Origin: UBA11869 sp964544965
GTDB taxonomy: Bacteria > Pseudomonadota > Gammaproteobacteria > Eutrophobiales > Eutrophobiaceae
Assembly (NCBI GenBank): GCA_964544965.1
Contig: CAZJED010000040.1
Span: 1 to 13,560, forward strand
DNA: 13,560 nt
Reading direction: 5' to 3'
Shown: in pieces, positions 6,535-13,348 of the stretch
Numbering within the stretch: the first letter of the stretch is position 1
Layout of the letters: the number at the start of each line of letters is the position of its first letter
The notes under the pieces: generated by a model
Told to the model about the DNA's origin: nothing
Seen by the model: only the letters and a program-made list of their open reading frames with translations
Database searches by the model: none
Made by a program: the position numbers and the translations under genes

Positions 6535-7401
6535 TTAAAGCATATAAACAAGAAAAAATAATGCTAGCCAGACAACATCAACAAAATGCCAATACCAAGC
6601 AACCGCTTCAAAACCAAAATGATTCTTCGGGCTGAAATGTCCTTTAATACTTCGCACAAGAATTGAAGTCAGCATGATTGATCCGGTAATAACATGTAGT
6701 CCGTGAAAGCCTGTTAATATGTAAAATGTTGAGCCATAAACACCTGAACGTAATGTTAAATTTAAATGTTCATAAGCATCCTGATATTCCCAAGCTTGCA
6801 TTACAACAAAAATCAGACCCAATAGTATTGTTGCTACTAAACCTCTAACCAATAATTTACGATTCTCGGTCTTTAAACCCCAATGCGCCCAAGTAATTGT
6901 TGCGCCACTCGTCAAAAGAATAAATGTATTTAGTGCGGGTACGCCCCAAACTTCCATTTTTGAGAATCCCTCACCTACAGCACCAGGTCCGGCGGTCGGC
7001 CATTGTGCATCAAATTGATTATAAAGAAAATCATGTGTGGCTGAGAGGTAGCCTGTGCCACCCAACCACTCCACTGATACATTTCGGATATACCACAAAG
7101 AAGCAAAAAAGCTTATAAAAAAAAAGACTTCGGAAGCAATAAACCAAATCATTCCATGACGAAAAGCATTATCTACTTTCTTGCTGTGAAGGCCTAAGTT
7201 GTTCTCTTCGATAACATCCCCAAACCATTCAAATAAAAGATAGGTAAAAAGTAAAATACCGCCCAATAAGAATATGCCGCCAAAAAAGAGATTATTAATA
7301 ATTAATACAAGCCCGAGAAGTGTGCTAAAAACTGAAGCGGCTGTAATAAATGGCCAGGGACTTGGATTTGGTATGTAATAATCATCTTGTTTTGCGATCA
7401 T
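6535..7401 (-). CDS. coxC: Cytochrome c oxidase subunit III
   Basis: The third core subunit of the aa3 oxidase, 288 residues with seven membrane helices. It contains no redox metal and stabilises proton uptake by subunit I. Motifs: WPF (16-18), the conserved membrane glutamate E91 in ASEVFFF, HGLHVITG (233-240) and WHFVDVVWLALF (271-282). The loop 105-148 between helices is of normal type. The gene follows cox11 by 58 bases; GAGG lies just ahead of the ATG. Nothing in it is unusual. Confidence 0.96.
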   Translation of the reverse strand: MIAKQDDYYIPNPSPWPFITAASVFSTLLGLVLIINNLFFGGIFLLGGILLFTYLLFEWFGDVIEENNLGLHSKKVDNAFRHGMIWFIASEVFFFISFFASLWYIRNVSVEWLGGTGYLSATHDFLYNQFDAQWPTAGPGAVGEGFSKMEVWGVPALNTFILLTSGATITWAHWGLKTENRKLLVRGLVATILLGLIFVVMQAWEYQDAYEHLNLTLRSGVYGSTFYILTGFHGLHVITGSIMLTSILVRSIKGHFSPKNHFGFEAVAWYWHFVDVVWLALFFLVYML

Positions 7402-7459
7402 ATCTTTTACCTCTTTTTAAGATGTCTCATTATCTAATCTATAAAATAATGGTATTACT

Positions 7460-8074
7460 TTAAAAATAAATGTCTGTTAAATAGTTATTTGCTTTCTTAA
7501 TTTCTTTTTTATTAGAATATTTCTTCACGGAGTCAGTATCAGTATTCATGACTGTATAAGAAAGAGTCAATGAATTAATTTTATCAGGCAGTGATGTTGA
7601 AACGACAAAACGTATTATCATCTCTTTTGATTCTTGTGCTTCGAGAAGTTGTTTCTGAAAACAAAAACATTCTACTTTATTAAAATAAGTATTCGCATCC
7701 CATGGTAGGAGATTTGGAATTGCTTGTGCAACTATACTCTCATCAGCAAAATTCTTTGCCAAAAAGATTACATTATTAGGTTCCCCTGTTTTTACCTTTA
7801 TTTCTTTTGTTGTGGGTGTAAATTTCCAAGGTAACCCCTGAGTGATAGTGGAATCGAATTTAATTGTGACATAGCGACTTTGTTTGCTTATTTCTTTAAC
7901 TGGTGTTTGTTCAGTCGTCAAGTTAGCACCTAACGTTTGGATTCCGGCAAGATTGCAAAACAATGTATACAATTGTGACATTGCAAAACCAAAACCAAAC
8001 ATAACAATAACGATTCCTGTTAATACTATAACAGTACGATTATTATTATTTTTTATATTTGACTCTTGTCTCAT
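7460..8074 (-). CDS. ctaG: Cox11/CtaG copper chaperone for cytochrome c oxidase
   Basis: A single-span inner-membrane protein of 204 residues that delivers copper to the CuB site of subunit I. The anchor covers about residues 13-33, followed by the family motif YTLFCNLAG with C40. The periplasmic domain contains the copper-binding C136-F-C138-F in KVECFCFQKQ and the LTLSYTV strand near the end. The tail after residue 180 is lysine-rich and slightly long. It starts only two bases after the coxA stop, so the two are translationally linked. Confidence 0.95.
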   Translation of the reverse strand: MRQESNIKNNNNRTVIVLTGIVIVMFGFGFAMSQLYTLFCNLAGIQTLGANLTTEQTPVKEISKQSRYVTIKFDSTITQGLPWKFTPTTKEIKVKTGEPNNVIFLAKNFADESIVAQAIPNLLPWDANTYFNKVECFCFQKQLLEAQESKEMIIRFVVSTSLPDKINSLTLSYTVMNTDTDSVKKYSNKKEIKKANNYLTDIYF

Positions 8075-8076
8075 GT

Positions 8077-9666
8077 CTATTTTATTTTTGGTGGTTCAGG
8101 CCAGCTATGAAATTCAGGGGGAGACGGAAGTTCCCATTCCAAACCTTTTGCACCTTCCCAAACTTTCTTATCAACTTTTTTTCCACCGCGAATCGCCTTA
8201 ATAATGACATAAAGAAAAATCAGATGACTAAGACCATAAATAACGGAGCCTATACTTGAAATTACATTGAATTCAGTAAATATCAGATTGTAATCGACAA
8301 TACGTCTTGGCATTCCAGCTAAACCTAAAAAATGCTGAGGGAAAAAAGTAAGATTAAAACCAATAATTGTTGTCCAAAAAAATAACTTTCCAAGTTTTTC
8401 GTCATACATATAACCAGTCCACTTGGGAATCCAATAAAAAACACCGGCAAGAAGTCCGAACATAGCGCCAGGAATTAAAGCATAGTGAAAGTGTGCAACA
8501 ACAAACATGCTATCGTGATATTGAATATCGGCCGGAATTACCGCAAGCATTACGCCAGTAAATCCTCCAAAAGAAAACATTAAAATTATGCCGATTGCAA
8601 ATAACATTGGTGTTTCAAATGTCATTGAACCCCGCCACATCGTAGCAATAAAATTAAAGATCATAAGGCCAACTGGTATTGATATTAATATTGTCCCAAT
8701 CATAAAATAAGTCACAGCACCCAATGACATTCCTATTGTGTACTGATGATGAGCCCAAACGAGCATCCCGATTAAACCAATTGACACCATAGAAAAAACA
8801 GTGGAACGATATCCGAAAAGTGGTTTACGTGAAAAAGTCGAGATAATTGAGCCAACTATACCCATAGAAGGAAGCAATAAGACATACACCTCGGGATGGC
8901 CAAAAAACCAAAATAAATGTTGGAATAAAACAGGATCACCCCCGCCTGCCGCATTAAAAAAACTCGTGCCAAAATTTCGATCGAACAACAACATTGTTAC
9001 AGCGCCGGCTAATACTGGCATAATTAAAATTAAAAGAAATGCAGTAACCAGCCAAGACCATACAAAAATTGGCATTTTCATTAATGTCATTCCTGGGGCA
9101 CGATTCCCCAATATCGTCACGATAATATTGATTGATGCCAAAATTGAAGAAATCCCTAAAAGGTGGACAGTAAAAATAAGAAAGTCCATTGACATTCCGA
9201 CCTGAAGAGATAATGGCGGATACAGAGTCCATCCTGTATTTACCATTGTGCCTCCTCCTGGGATAAAAGGAACAATAAAAGCGAGAACTAGCATAATTGC
9301 CGCAGCTGGTAAAAACCAAAAACTAAGATTATTCATTCTAGGTAACGCCATATCTTGCGCACCAATCATTAAAGGTATCATCCAATTCGCTATACCTCCT
9401 GCTGCAGGCATTACTGCTCCAAAAACCATAATTAATGCATGATTAGTTACTAAAGAATTGTATAAATCTGGGGAAGTGAGTTGTATACCCGGCATAAACA
9501 ACTCTGCCCGAATGACTAGAGCACTAGTGCCACCGAGAAACAACATAATCAAAGCAAAGATCATATACATTGTGCCAATATCTTTATGATTAGTACTGCA
9601 AACCCAACGCCTCCATCCTGTTGGTTTGTGATCATGATGGTCATCATGTAAGACTGCTTCACTCAT
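8077..9666 (-). CDS. coxA: Cytochrome c oxidase subunit I, aa3 type, K-channel lysine missing
   Basis: The catalytic subunit, 529 residues and about 12 membrane helices. It reduces O2 to water at heme a3-CuB and pumps protons. Ligands are all present: heme a H76 and H394, heme a3 H392, CuB H257, H306 and H307, and the cross-linked tyrosine Y261 in GHPEVY. The D channel is intact: D105 in GAQDMALPRMNN, N112-N113, and E259. The K channel is not: where other A-type oxidases read P-T-G-x-K, this one reads PVGLM (331-335), so Thr is V332 and Lys is M335 (codon at 8662-8664). Alignment there is gap-free, between YFMIGT and IATMWRGS. The N-terminus is His-rich (residues 7-13), a common trait. It lies 65 bases after coxB and two before cox11. 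Confidence 0.97.
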   Translation of the reverse strand: MSEAVLHDDHHDHKPTGWRRWVCSTNHKDIGTMYMIFALIMLFLGGTSALVIRAELFMPGIQLTSPDLYNSLVTNHALIMVFGAVMPAAGGIANWMIPLMIGAQDMALPRMNNLSFWFLPAAAIMLVLAFIVPFIPGGGTMVNTGWTLYPPLSLQVGMSMDFLIFTVHLLGISSILASINIIVTILGNRAPGMTLMKMPIFVWSWLVTAFLLILIMPVLAGAVTMLLFDRNFGTSFFNAAGGGDPVLFQHLFWFFGHPEVYVLLLPSMGIVGSIISTFSRKPLFGYRSTVFSMVSIGLIGMLVWAHHQYTIGMSLGAVTYFMIGTILISIPVGLMIFNFIATMWRGSMTFETPMLFAIGIILMFSFGGFTGVMLAVIPADIQYHDSMFVVAHFHYALIPGAMFGLLAGVFYWIPKWTGYMYDEKLGKLFFWTTIIGFNLTFFPQHFLGLAGMPRRIVDYNLIFTEFNVISSIGSVIYGLSHLIFLYVIIKAIRGGKKVDKKVWEGAKGLEWELPSPPEFHSWPEPPKIK

Positions 9667-9731
9667 AATTTCTACCCTTTAAATTGTTATTTTCCGAAAA
9701 TTATTAAAATTTAAATAAATTTGTTTATTTT

Positions 9732-10853
9732 TTATCTCGTTGCTTTCACGTCTGCCGGCTGAACAACATCTTTAACTGTATTGCCCCATGAGTTTCTCGT
9801 ATAAGTCATCGCTGCCCCTATCTCCGTATCATTTAATATATCTTTCCAAGCGGGCATCATATTTTTGCCATTTAGCACTAACATTATCATTTCAGATGTG
9901 GGGCCATTAACAATAGCGCTTCCATCTAAAGCTGGAAATGCAGGCTCAAGACCTTCGCCTTCTAATTGATGACATGCAGAACAATGCTTGTTATAAACTG
10001 CCCGTCCTTTTTCCATTAGCTCATCTATACTCCATTCTCTGTTAGAAGATGCCTCTTCAGCTTTTGCCAACATAATATTTTTTTGCTGTGTTACCCAGTC
10101 GTTAAACTTTTCTCGGTCAACTGCCTCAATGACAATTGGCATACGCGCATGCCATGCGCCACATATCTCAGCGCATTGACCACGATATATGCCTTCCTTA
10201 TTAATATCCGCCCACGTCTCTGTAATATACCCAGCGATAGCATCTTTTTTCATACCTAATTGCGGAACCCAAAATGAATGAATAACATCTGCAGATGTAT
10301 GCAAGAAACGAATCTTTGTGTTGGTTGGTAAAACAAGGCGATTATCAACATCACGTAAATATAGATCGTCTGATGACTTTTTTGGGATATAACGACTTTC
10401 AACCGTAACACCATGATCTATATATTCATATTCCCACCACCATTGATGTCCTATTACCTTTACATCCATCATGTTCTCATCCTTCGGGATGAGCCATAAG
10501 TTTTCTAAAACACGTTCCGCTTTACCTGCAATACCAAGATCAACACCTAAAACTAGAACTGGTACAAGGACCCATGACCAGCGACCAAATACACCTTTAT
10601 GAAATTCCTGATCAGCTTTATAACCAACGCTTTTCCGATGAAAAATGATTGAATAAATTACAATACTAAAAACAACGATCAATAACGCAGATATTATTCT
10701 TACCGTATTCATATGAATATCGTAAATATCTCGCGCATTATCTGTCACTGGTTCAGGAAAGTTTATCCCGTACTCGGCAAAAACATTAATACAATAGGCA
10801 AACAAAAATAATGTTGTTGTTATCTTTAAAAATAGCTTTATAAAAATATTCAT
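9732..10853 (-). CDS. coxB: Cytochrome c oxidase subunit II with fused C-terminal cytochrome c domain
   Basis: The electron-entry subunit of a caa3-like oxidase, 373 residues. A signal peptide (about 1-26) and two membrane helices (about 50-72 and 93-110) precede the CuA domain. CuA ligands are H192, C227, E229, C231, H235 and M238 (GQCAEICGAWHARM), with the aromatic GHQWWWEYEY at 135-144. The fused cytochrome c has CSACH (291-295) and a ligand Met at 332 or 333 (KNMMPAW). The second helix is atypical: FGRWSWVLVP replaces the usual vEivWTvIP, which puts R91 where the conserved K-channel entrance glutamate belongs. It is the first oxidase gene, 61 bases after ompW; no clear promoter or terminator is visible in that gap. 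Confidence 0.96.
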   Translation of the reverse strand: MNIFIKLFLKITTTLFLFAYCINVFAEYGINFPEPVTDNARDIYDIHMNTVRIISALLIVVFSIVIYSIIFHRKSVGYKADQEFHKGVFGRWSWVLVPVLVLGVDLGIAGKAERVLENLWLIPKDENMMDVKVIGHQWWWEYEYIDHGVTVESRYIPKKSSDDLYLRDVDNRLVLPTNTKIRFLHTSADVIHSFWVPQLGMKKDAIAGYITETWADINKEGIYRGQCAEICGAWHARMPIVIEAVDREKFNDWVTQQKNIMLAKAEEASSNREWSIDELMEKGRAVYNKHCSACHQLEGEGLEPAFPALDGSAIVNGPTSEMIMLVLNGKNMMPAWKDILNDTEIGAAMTYTRNSWGNTVKDVVQPADVKATR

Positions 10854-10914
10854 AAACAGCTCTCTACTATTTTTCTAAAAATAAAAGAATTTAAAGTTAA
10901 TTATTAAGAAAAAA

Positions 10915-11615
10915 CTAGAATTCATAACCAACTCCAATACCAATAATCCAGGGGTCAACATCAACATCAACATTTAATACATTGCCGGCAAGAGCACCAC
11001 TAGTGACACCTAATTTAGCTGAAGTATCCATATCAATATATTTAATATCTAAATTAAGGTACCAACTTTCACTGAAGTCATAATCCATACCAAACTGTAT
11101 TACATGCCCCCAGACATTTTCTGTTGAAACTTTAATACCACCACCAAAAGCAGTTTCTGCAATAGCAGTTGCATTATCACCGAGAAAAGCTGTGTAATTT
11201 ATTCCAGCCCCTAGGTAAGGTCGGAAAGCATTTTCTGGAAGAAAATGATATTGCAATGTTACTGCGGGGGGGGTAACACCCATGTGTCAAATAACTTCGT
11301 CCCGTCTGTCACGCCAAGCGTTGCAAGTGTGCCTGTACTTGTACCATCGACACTAATATCATGATTCGATACCCCCGCAATTACTTCAATTCCCCAATGT
11401 GGGTTTAACATATAGGTGATATCAATTTCGGGAATAAAATTATTATCCACGGTAACACCAGAACTTTGACCCGTAGTATTGTTCAATATTGTTGTGGTGC
11501 TAGTATCATTAGGAACAATAGATAAACCTCTTAACCTTATCTTCCAATCCTTTTCGTCCAAAGCAAAACTTTGAGTCGAAAATATCAATAATGATAATAG
11601 AATTATTTTTTTCAT
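10915..11615 (-). pseudogene. ompW: OmpW family outer-membrane porin, frameshifted at a C8 run
   Basis: Together the two frames form one OmpW-type eight-stranded beta barrel of about 230 residues. The first frame (11259-11615) has a signal peptide ending SFA at residues 16-18 and strand motifs such as DWKIRLRGL and NPHWGIEVIAG. The second (10915-11283) continues with AVTLQYHFLPENAFRPYLGAGINYT and ends in the aromatic GVGYEF typical of porins. They join at eight C on the coding strand (G8 at 11266-11273). Six C would give the family sequence LPPAVTLQYHF and nine would give LPPPAVTL; eight sends the frame to a stop. It may be a true lesion, a phase-variable switch or a sequencing error. An FNR-type box lies 100 bases upstream, and E. 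coli ompW is known to respond to FNR. Confidence 0.85.
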
Positions 11616-11707
11616 AAATTACTTTTTTTGTTCTGTATGTATATAGATTAACTATAAGACCCTTTAAGAAACCGCCTGTAGATTAAGATAATAAGCGTTC
11701 TTAGAAT

Positions 11708-11721
11708 TTGATCTAGATCAG
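11708..11721. promoter_or_regulatory. FNR/Anr box between ompW and the hemoglobin gene, ompW side
   Basis: The sequence TTGAT-CTAG-ATCAG matches the FNR consensus at nine of ten positions. For ompW it would lie at -41.5 from a start site near 11673, with a poor -10 (TAATCT at 11680-11685). For the plus-strand hemoglobin gene it lies near -44.5 of a TATAGT at 11747-11752. It could serve either or both. Confidence 0.62.
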
Positions 11722-11772
11722 TTTTCTTGGAAAACGTTTAATTTTTTATAGTGAGGTAAATTTCAATTAATG

Positions 11773-11786
11773 TTGATTCTCATCAA
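11773..11786 (+). promoter_or_regulatory. Perfect FNR/Anr box upstream of the truncated hemoglobin gene
   Basis: The sequence TTGAT-TCTC-ATCAA is a full consensus match, 73 bases before the hemoglobin ATG. A class II start site would fall near 11821, leaving a leader of about 38 bases. The hexamer at the matching -10 position (TAACTT, 11809-11814) is weak, as is usual in activator-dependent promoters. The rest of the 11616-11858 spacer shows only AT-rich sequence. Confidence 0.7.
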
Positions 11787-11858
11787 TTAATTCCTATTTT
11801 CTCTGATGTAACTTTGGATAACTAATAAACATAATCTAATTTAGAGGGGATAAGTTTT

Positions 11859-12267
11859 ATGACGGATTCTATATATATACAAATTGGAGGAGCTGACGCT
11901 GTAGAAAAAGCTGTTGATATTTTCTACCGAAAGGTTCTTTCAGATGATTTAATTTCAGGTTTTTTTGTAATTTCGATTCCAACTTCTTTTAAATCTTCAA
12001 TNNNNNNNNNNCACGGATATGGATGATCAACGTAACAAACAAAAATCATTCCTTACTATGGTGTTAGGTGGGCCAAATGAGTATACCGGCAAAGATTTAA
12101 GAACTGCGCATGCGCCATTAGTTGAAAAGGGTTTGAATGAAGAACATTTTTGGGCAGTAGCCGGCCATCTTCAAGAAACTCTTCAGGAATTAAGTGTTCC
12201 AGAAAAACTGATTGAGACAATTATGGGTGTTGTAGCCGGAACCATAGATGATGTGCTAAATCGATAG
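11859..12267 (+). CDS. Group 1 truncated hemoglobin, interrupted by a scaffold gap
   Basis: A small heme protein of the trHbN/GlbN group, which binds O2 and NO. The left part (11859 to about 11966) starts at ATG 11859 with GAGGGGA eight bases ahead. It encodes the A and B helices, with the B10-type tyrosine Y23 in DIFYRKVL, up to ISGFF. The right part (from 12013) resumes with TDMDDQR and contains KSFLTMVLGGPNEYTG, the proximal heme histidine in RTAHAPLVE (codon 12109-12111) and the final helix TIDDVLNR. Between them lie about 35 bases with no globin homology, then ten N at 12002-12011, and the frame changes. In relatives only two or three residues separate FF from DM, so the left tail looks like a bad contig end. 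The reductase gene follows 11 bases after the stop, suggesting an NO dioxygenase pair. Confidence 0.85.
12002..12011. other. Assembly gap of ten N
   Basis: Ten undetermined bases interrupt the hemoglobin gene. The round length suggests a placeholder and not a measured distance. Sequence left of it (about 11967-12001) does not continue the globin reading. Confidence 0.98.
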
Positions 12268-12278
12268 ATGAACTATTC

Positions 12279-13277
12279 TTGTCAGTAATTAGTTTTAAAA
12301 ATAGGAAATATAAAACAAGGAAGAATGAATCCGTATTAGATGCATTGCTTCGCAATGAAGTAGATGTTCCTTATTCGTGCAGGGCAGGTATTTGTAATGT
12401 TTGTATGATGCTATCTAAAAAAAAGAATTTACCTGATCTATCAACCAGAGGTCTAAGTGCTCAATTAGTTGAACAAGGATATTTTTTACCCTGTCAATGC
12501 ATCCCTACGGAAGATTTAATTATTAATGAGAAAAATGATCCTAATCTTTTTAGTGAAGCAATAATCATAGAAAAAGAAATCTTATCAGACAATCTATGCA
12601 GAATAAGATTAGTTTCTTCTGTTAAATTAGATTATAGAGCAGGGCAATATATAAATTTACGGATTCCTGATGGACAAATTCGAAGTTACTCATTAGCAAG
12701 CTTGCCTGCTGAAGATGATTTTTTAGAGCTGCATATTAAACGAATGAAAGGCGGTGCTGTGAGTAACTGGTTATTTAGCGAATCTAAATTGAGATCTGTA
12801 TTAGAGTTAGAAGGACCTTTTGGGGAATGCTATTACTCTCAAGAAAATAAAGATAGAAGCATATTAATGATTAGTACAGGAAGTGGATTAGCTCCGCAAC
12901 TAGGCATTATTCGGGATGCTATTCATAACGGACATGAAGGTCAAATTAGTTTATATCATGGAGAACGATTTGTTTCTGATCTTTATCTTATAGATTTTCT
13001 AAATAATATTACATCGAGATTTAAAAATATTAATTATTTTCCATGCGCTATAGAGAGTTCAAAGAATTTCGAAAATATAATAAATCAATGTAGTGCATCA
13101 GAATTAGCTTTTGAAAATAATAAGGATTTAAAAAATAAATTAATATATTTATGTGGCTCACCTCAGATGGTGAATTCGGCACGCAAACAGGCTTATTTAT
13201 GTGGTGCCGCGATGAAAGATATTTTTGCAGATCCATTCATTACAAAAGATCTTCGTCTAGGCAAGAAGAGAGAGTAG
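12279..13277 (+). CDS. [2Fe-2S] ferredoxin-FAD-NAD(P)H reductase
   Basis: A 332-residue electron-transfer protein in three parts. Residues 1-88 are a plant-type ferredoxin with cluster cysteines C34-x4-C39-x2-C42-x29-C72 (CRAGICNVC, then FLPCQC). Residues about 92-190 are the FAD domain with RSYS (135-138) and GPFG (179-182). Residues about 193-330 are the NAD(P)H domain with STGSGLAPQLG and CGSPQMV. This is the layout of methane monooxygenase and aromatic oxygenase reductases, but no oxygenase gene is near. The truncated hemoglobin gene ends 11 bases upstream, so the likely role is to re-reduce that hemoglobin. The start is TTG 12279 without a clear ribosome site, so coupling to the upstream gene is likely. 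The exact partner is inferred. Confidence 0.88.
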   Translation: MSVISFKNRKYKTRKNESVLDALLRNEVDVPYSCRAGICNVCMMLSKKKNLPDLSTRGLSAQLVEQGYFLPCQCIPTEDLIINEKNDPNLFSEAIIIEKEILSDNLCRIRLVSSVKLDYRAGQYINLRIPDGQIRSYSLASLPAEDDFLELHIKRMKGGAVSNWLFSESKLRSVLELEGPFGECYYSQENKDRSILMISTGSGLAPQLGIIRDAIHNGHEGQISLYHGERFVSDLYLIDFLNNITSRFKNINYFPCAIESSKNFENIINQCSASELAFENNKDLKNKLIYLCGSPQMVNSARKQAYLCGAAMKDIFADPFITKDLRLGKKRE

Positions 13278-13301
13278 TGGTAACGCTGAAAGGCTTTAAA
13301 A

Positions 13302-13348
13302 TGGTGCCGAAAGCTGGAGTCGAACCAGCGACCTACGCATTACGAATG
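13302..13348 (-). other. 3' fragment of tRNA-Thr(CGU), probable integration attachment site
   Basis: On the minus strand the segment matches tRNA positions about 30-76: anticodon loop TTCGTAA with anticodon CGT, stem strand TGCGT, variable loop AGGTC, a perfect T arm (GCTGG-TTCGACT-CCAGC), acceptor strand TTTCGGC, discriminator A and encoded CCA. It resembles E. coli thrW. The D arm, the 5' acceptor strand (expected GCCGAAA) and the first three anticodon-stem pairs are missing; the sequence to the right is AT-rich and unrelated. Tyrosine integrases commonly use a tRNA 3' end from the anticodon loop to CCA as attB, and thrW is a known target. Because the 3' side faces left, the left flank should be the original chromosome and the inserted element should lie to the right. 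Confidence 0.82.

Noticed and set aside
8801..9442. Several frames of 64-134 codons inside coxA on both strands
   Set aside because: They lie entirely within a highly conserved gene and encode nothing recognisable.
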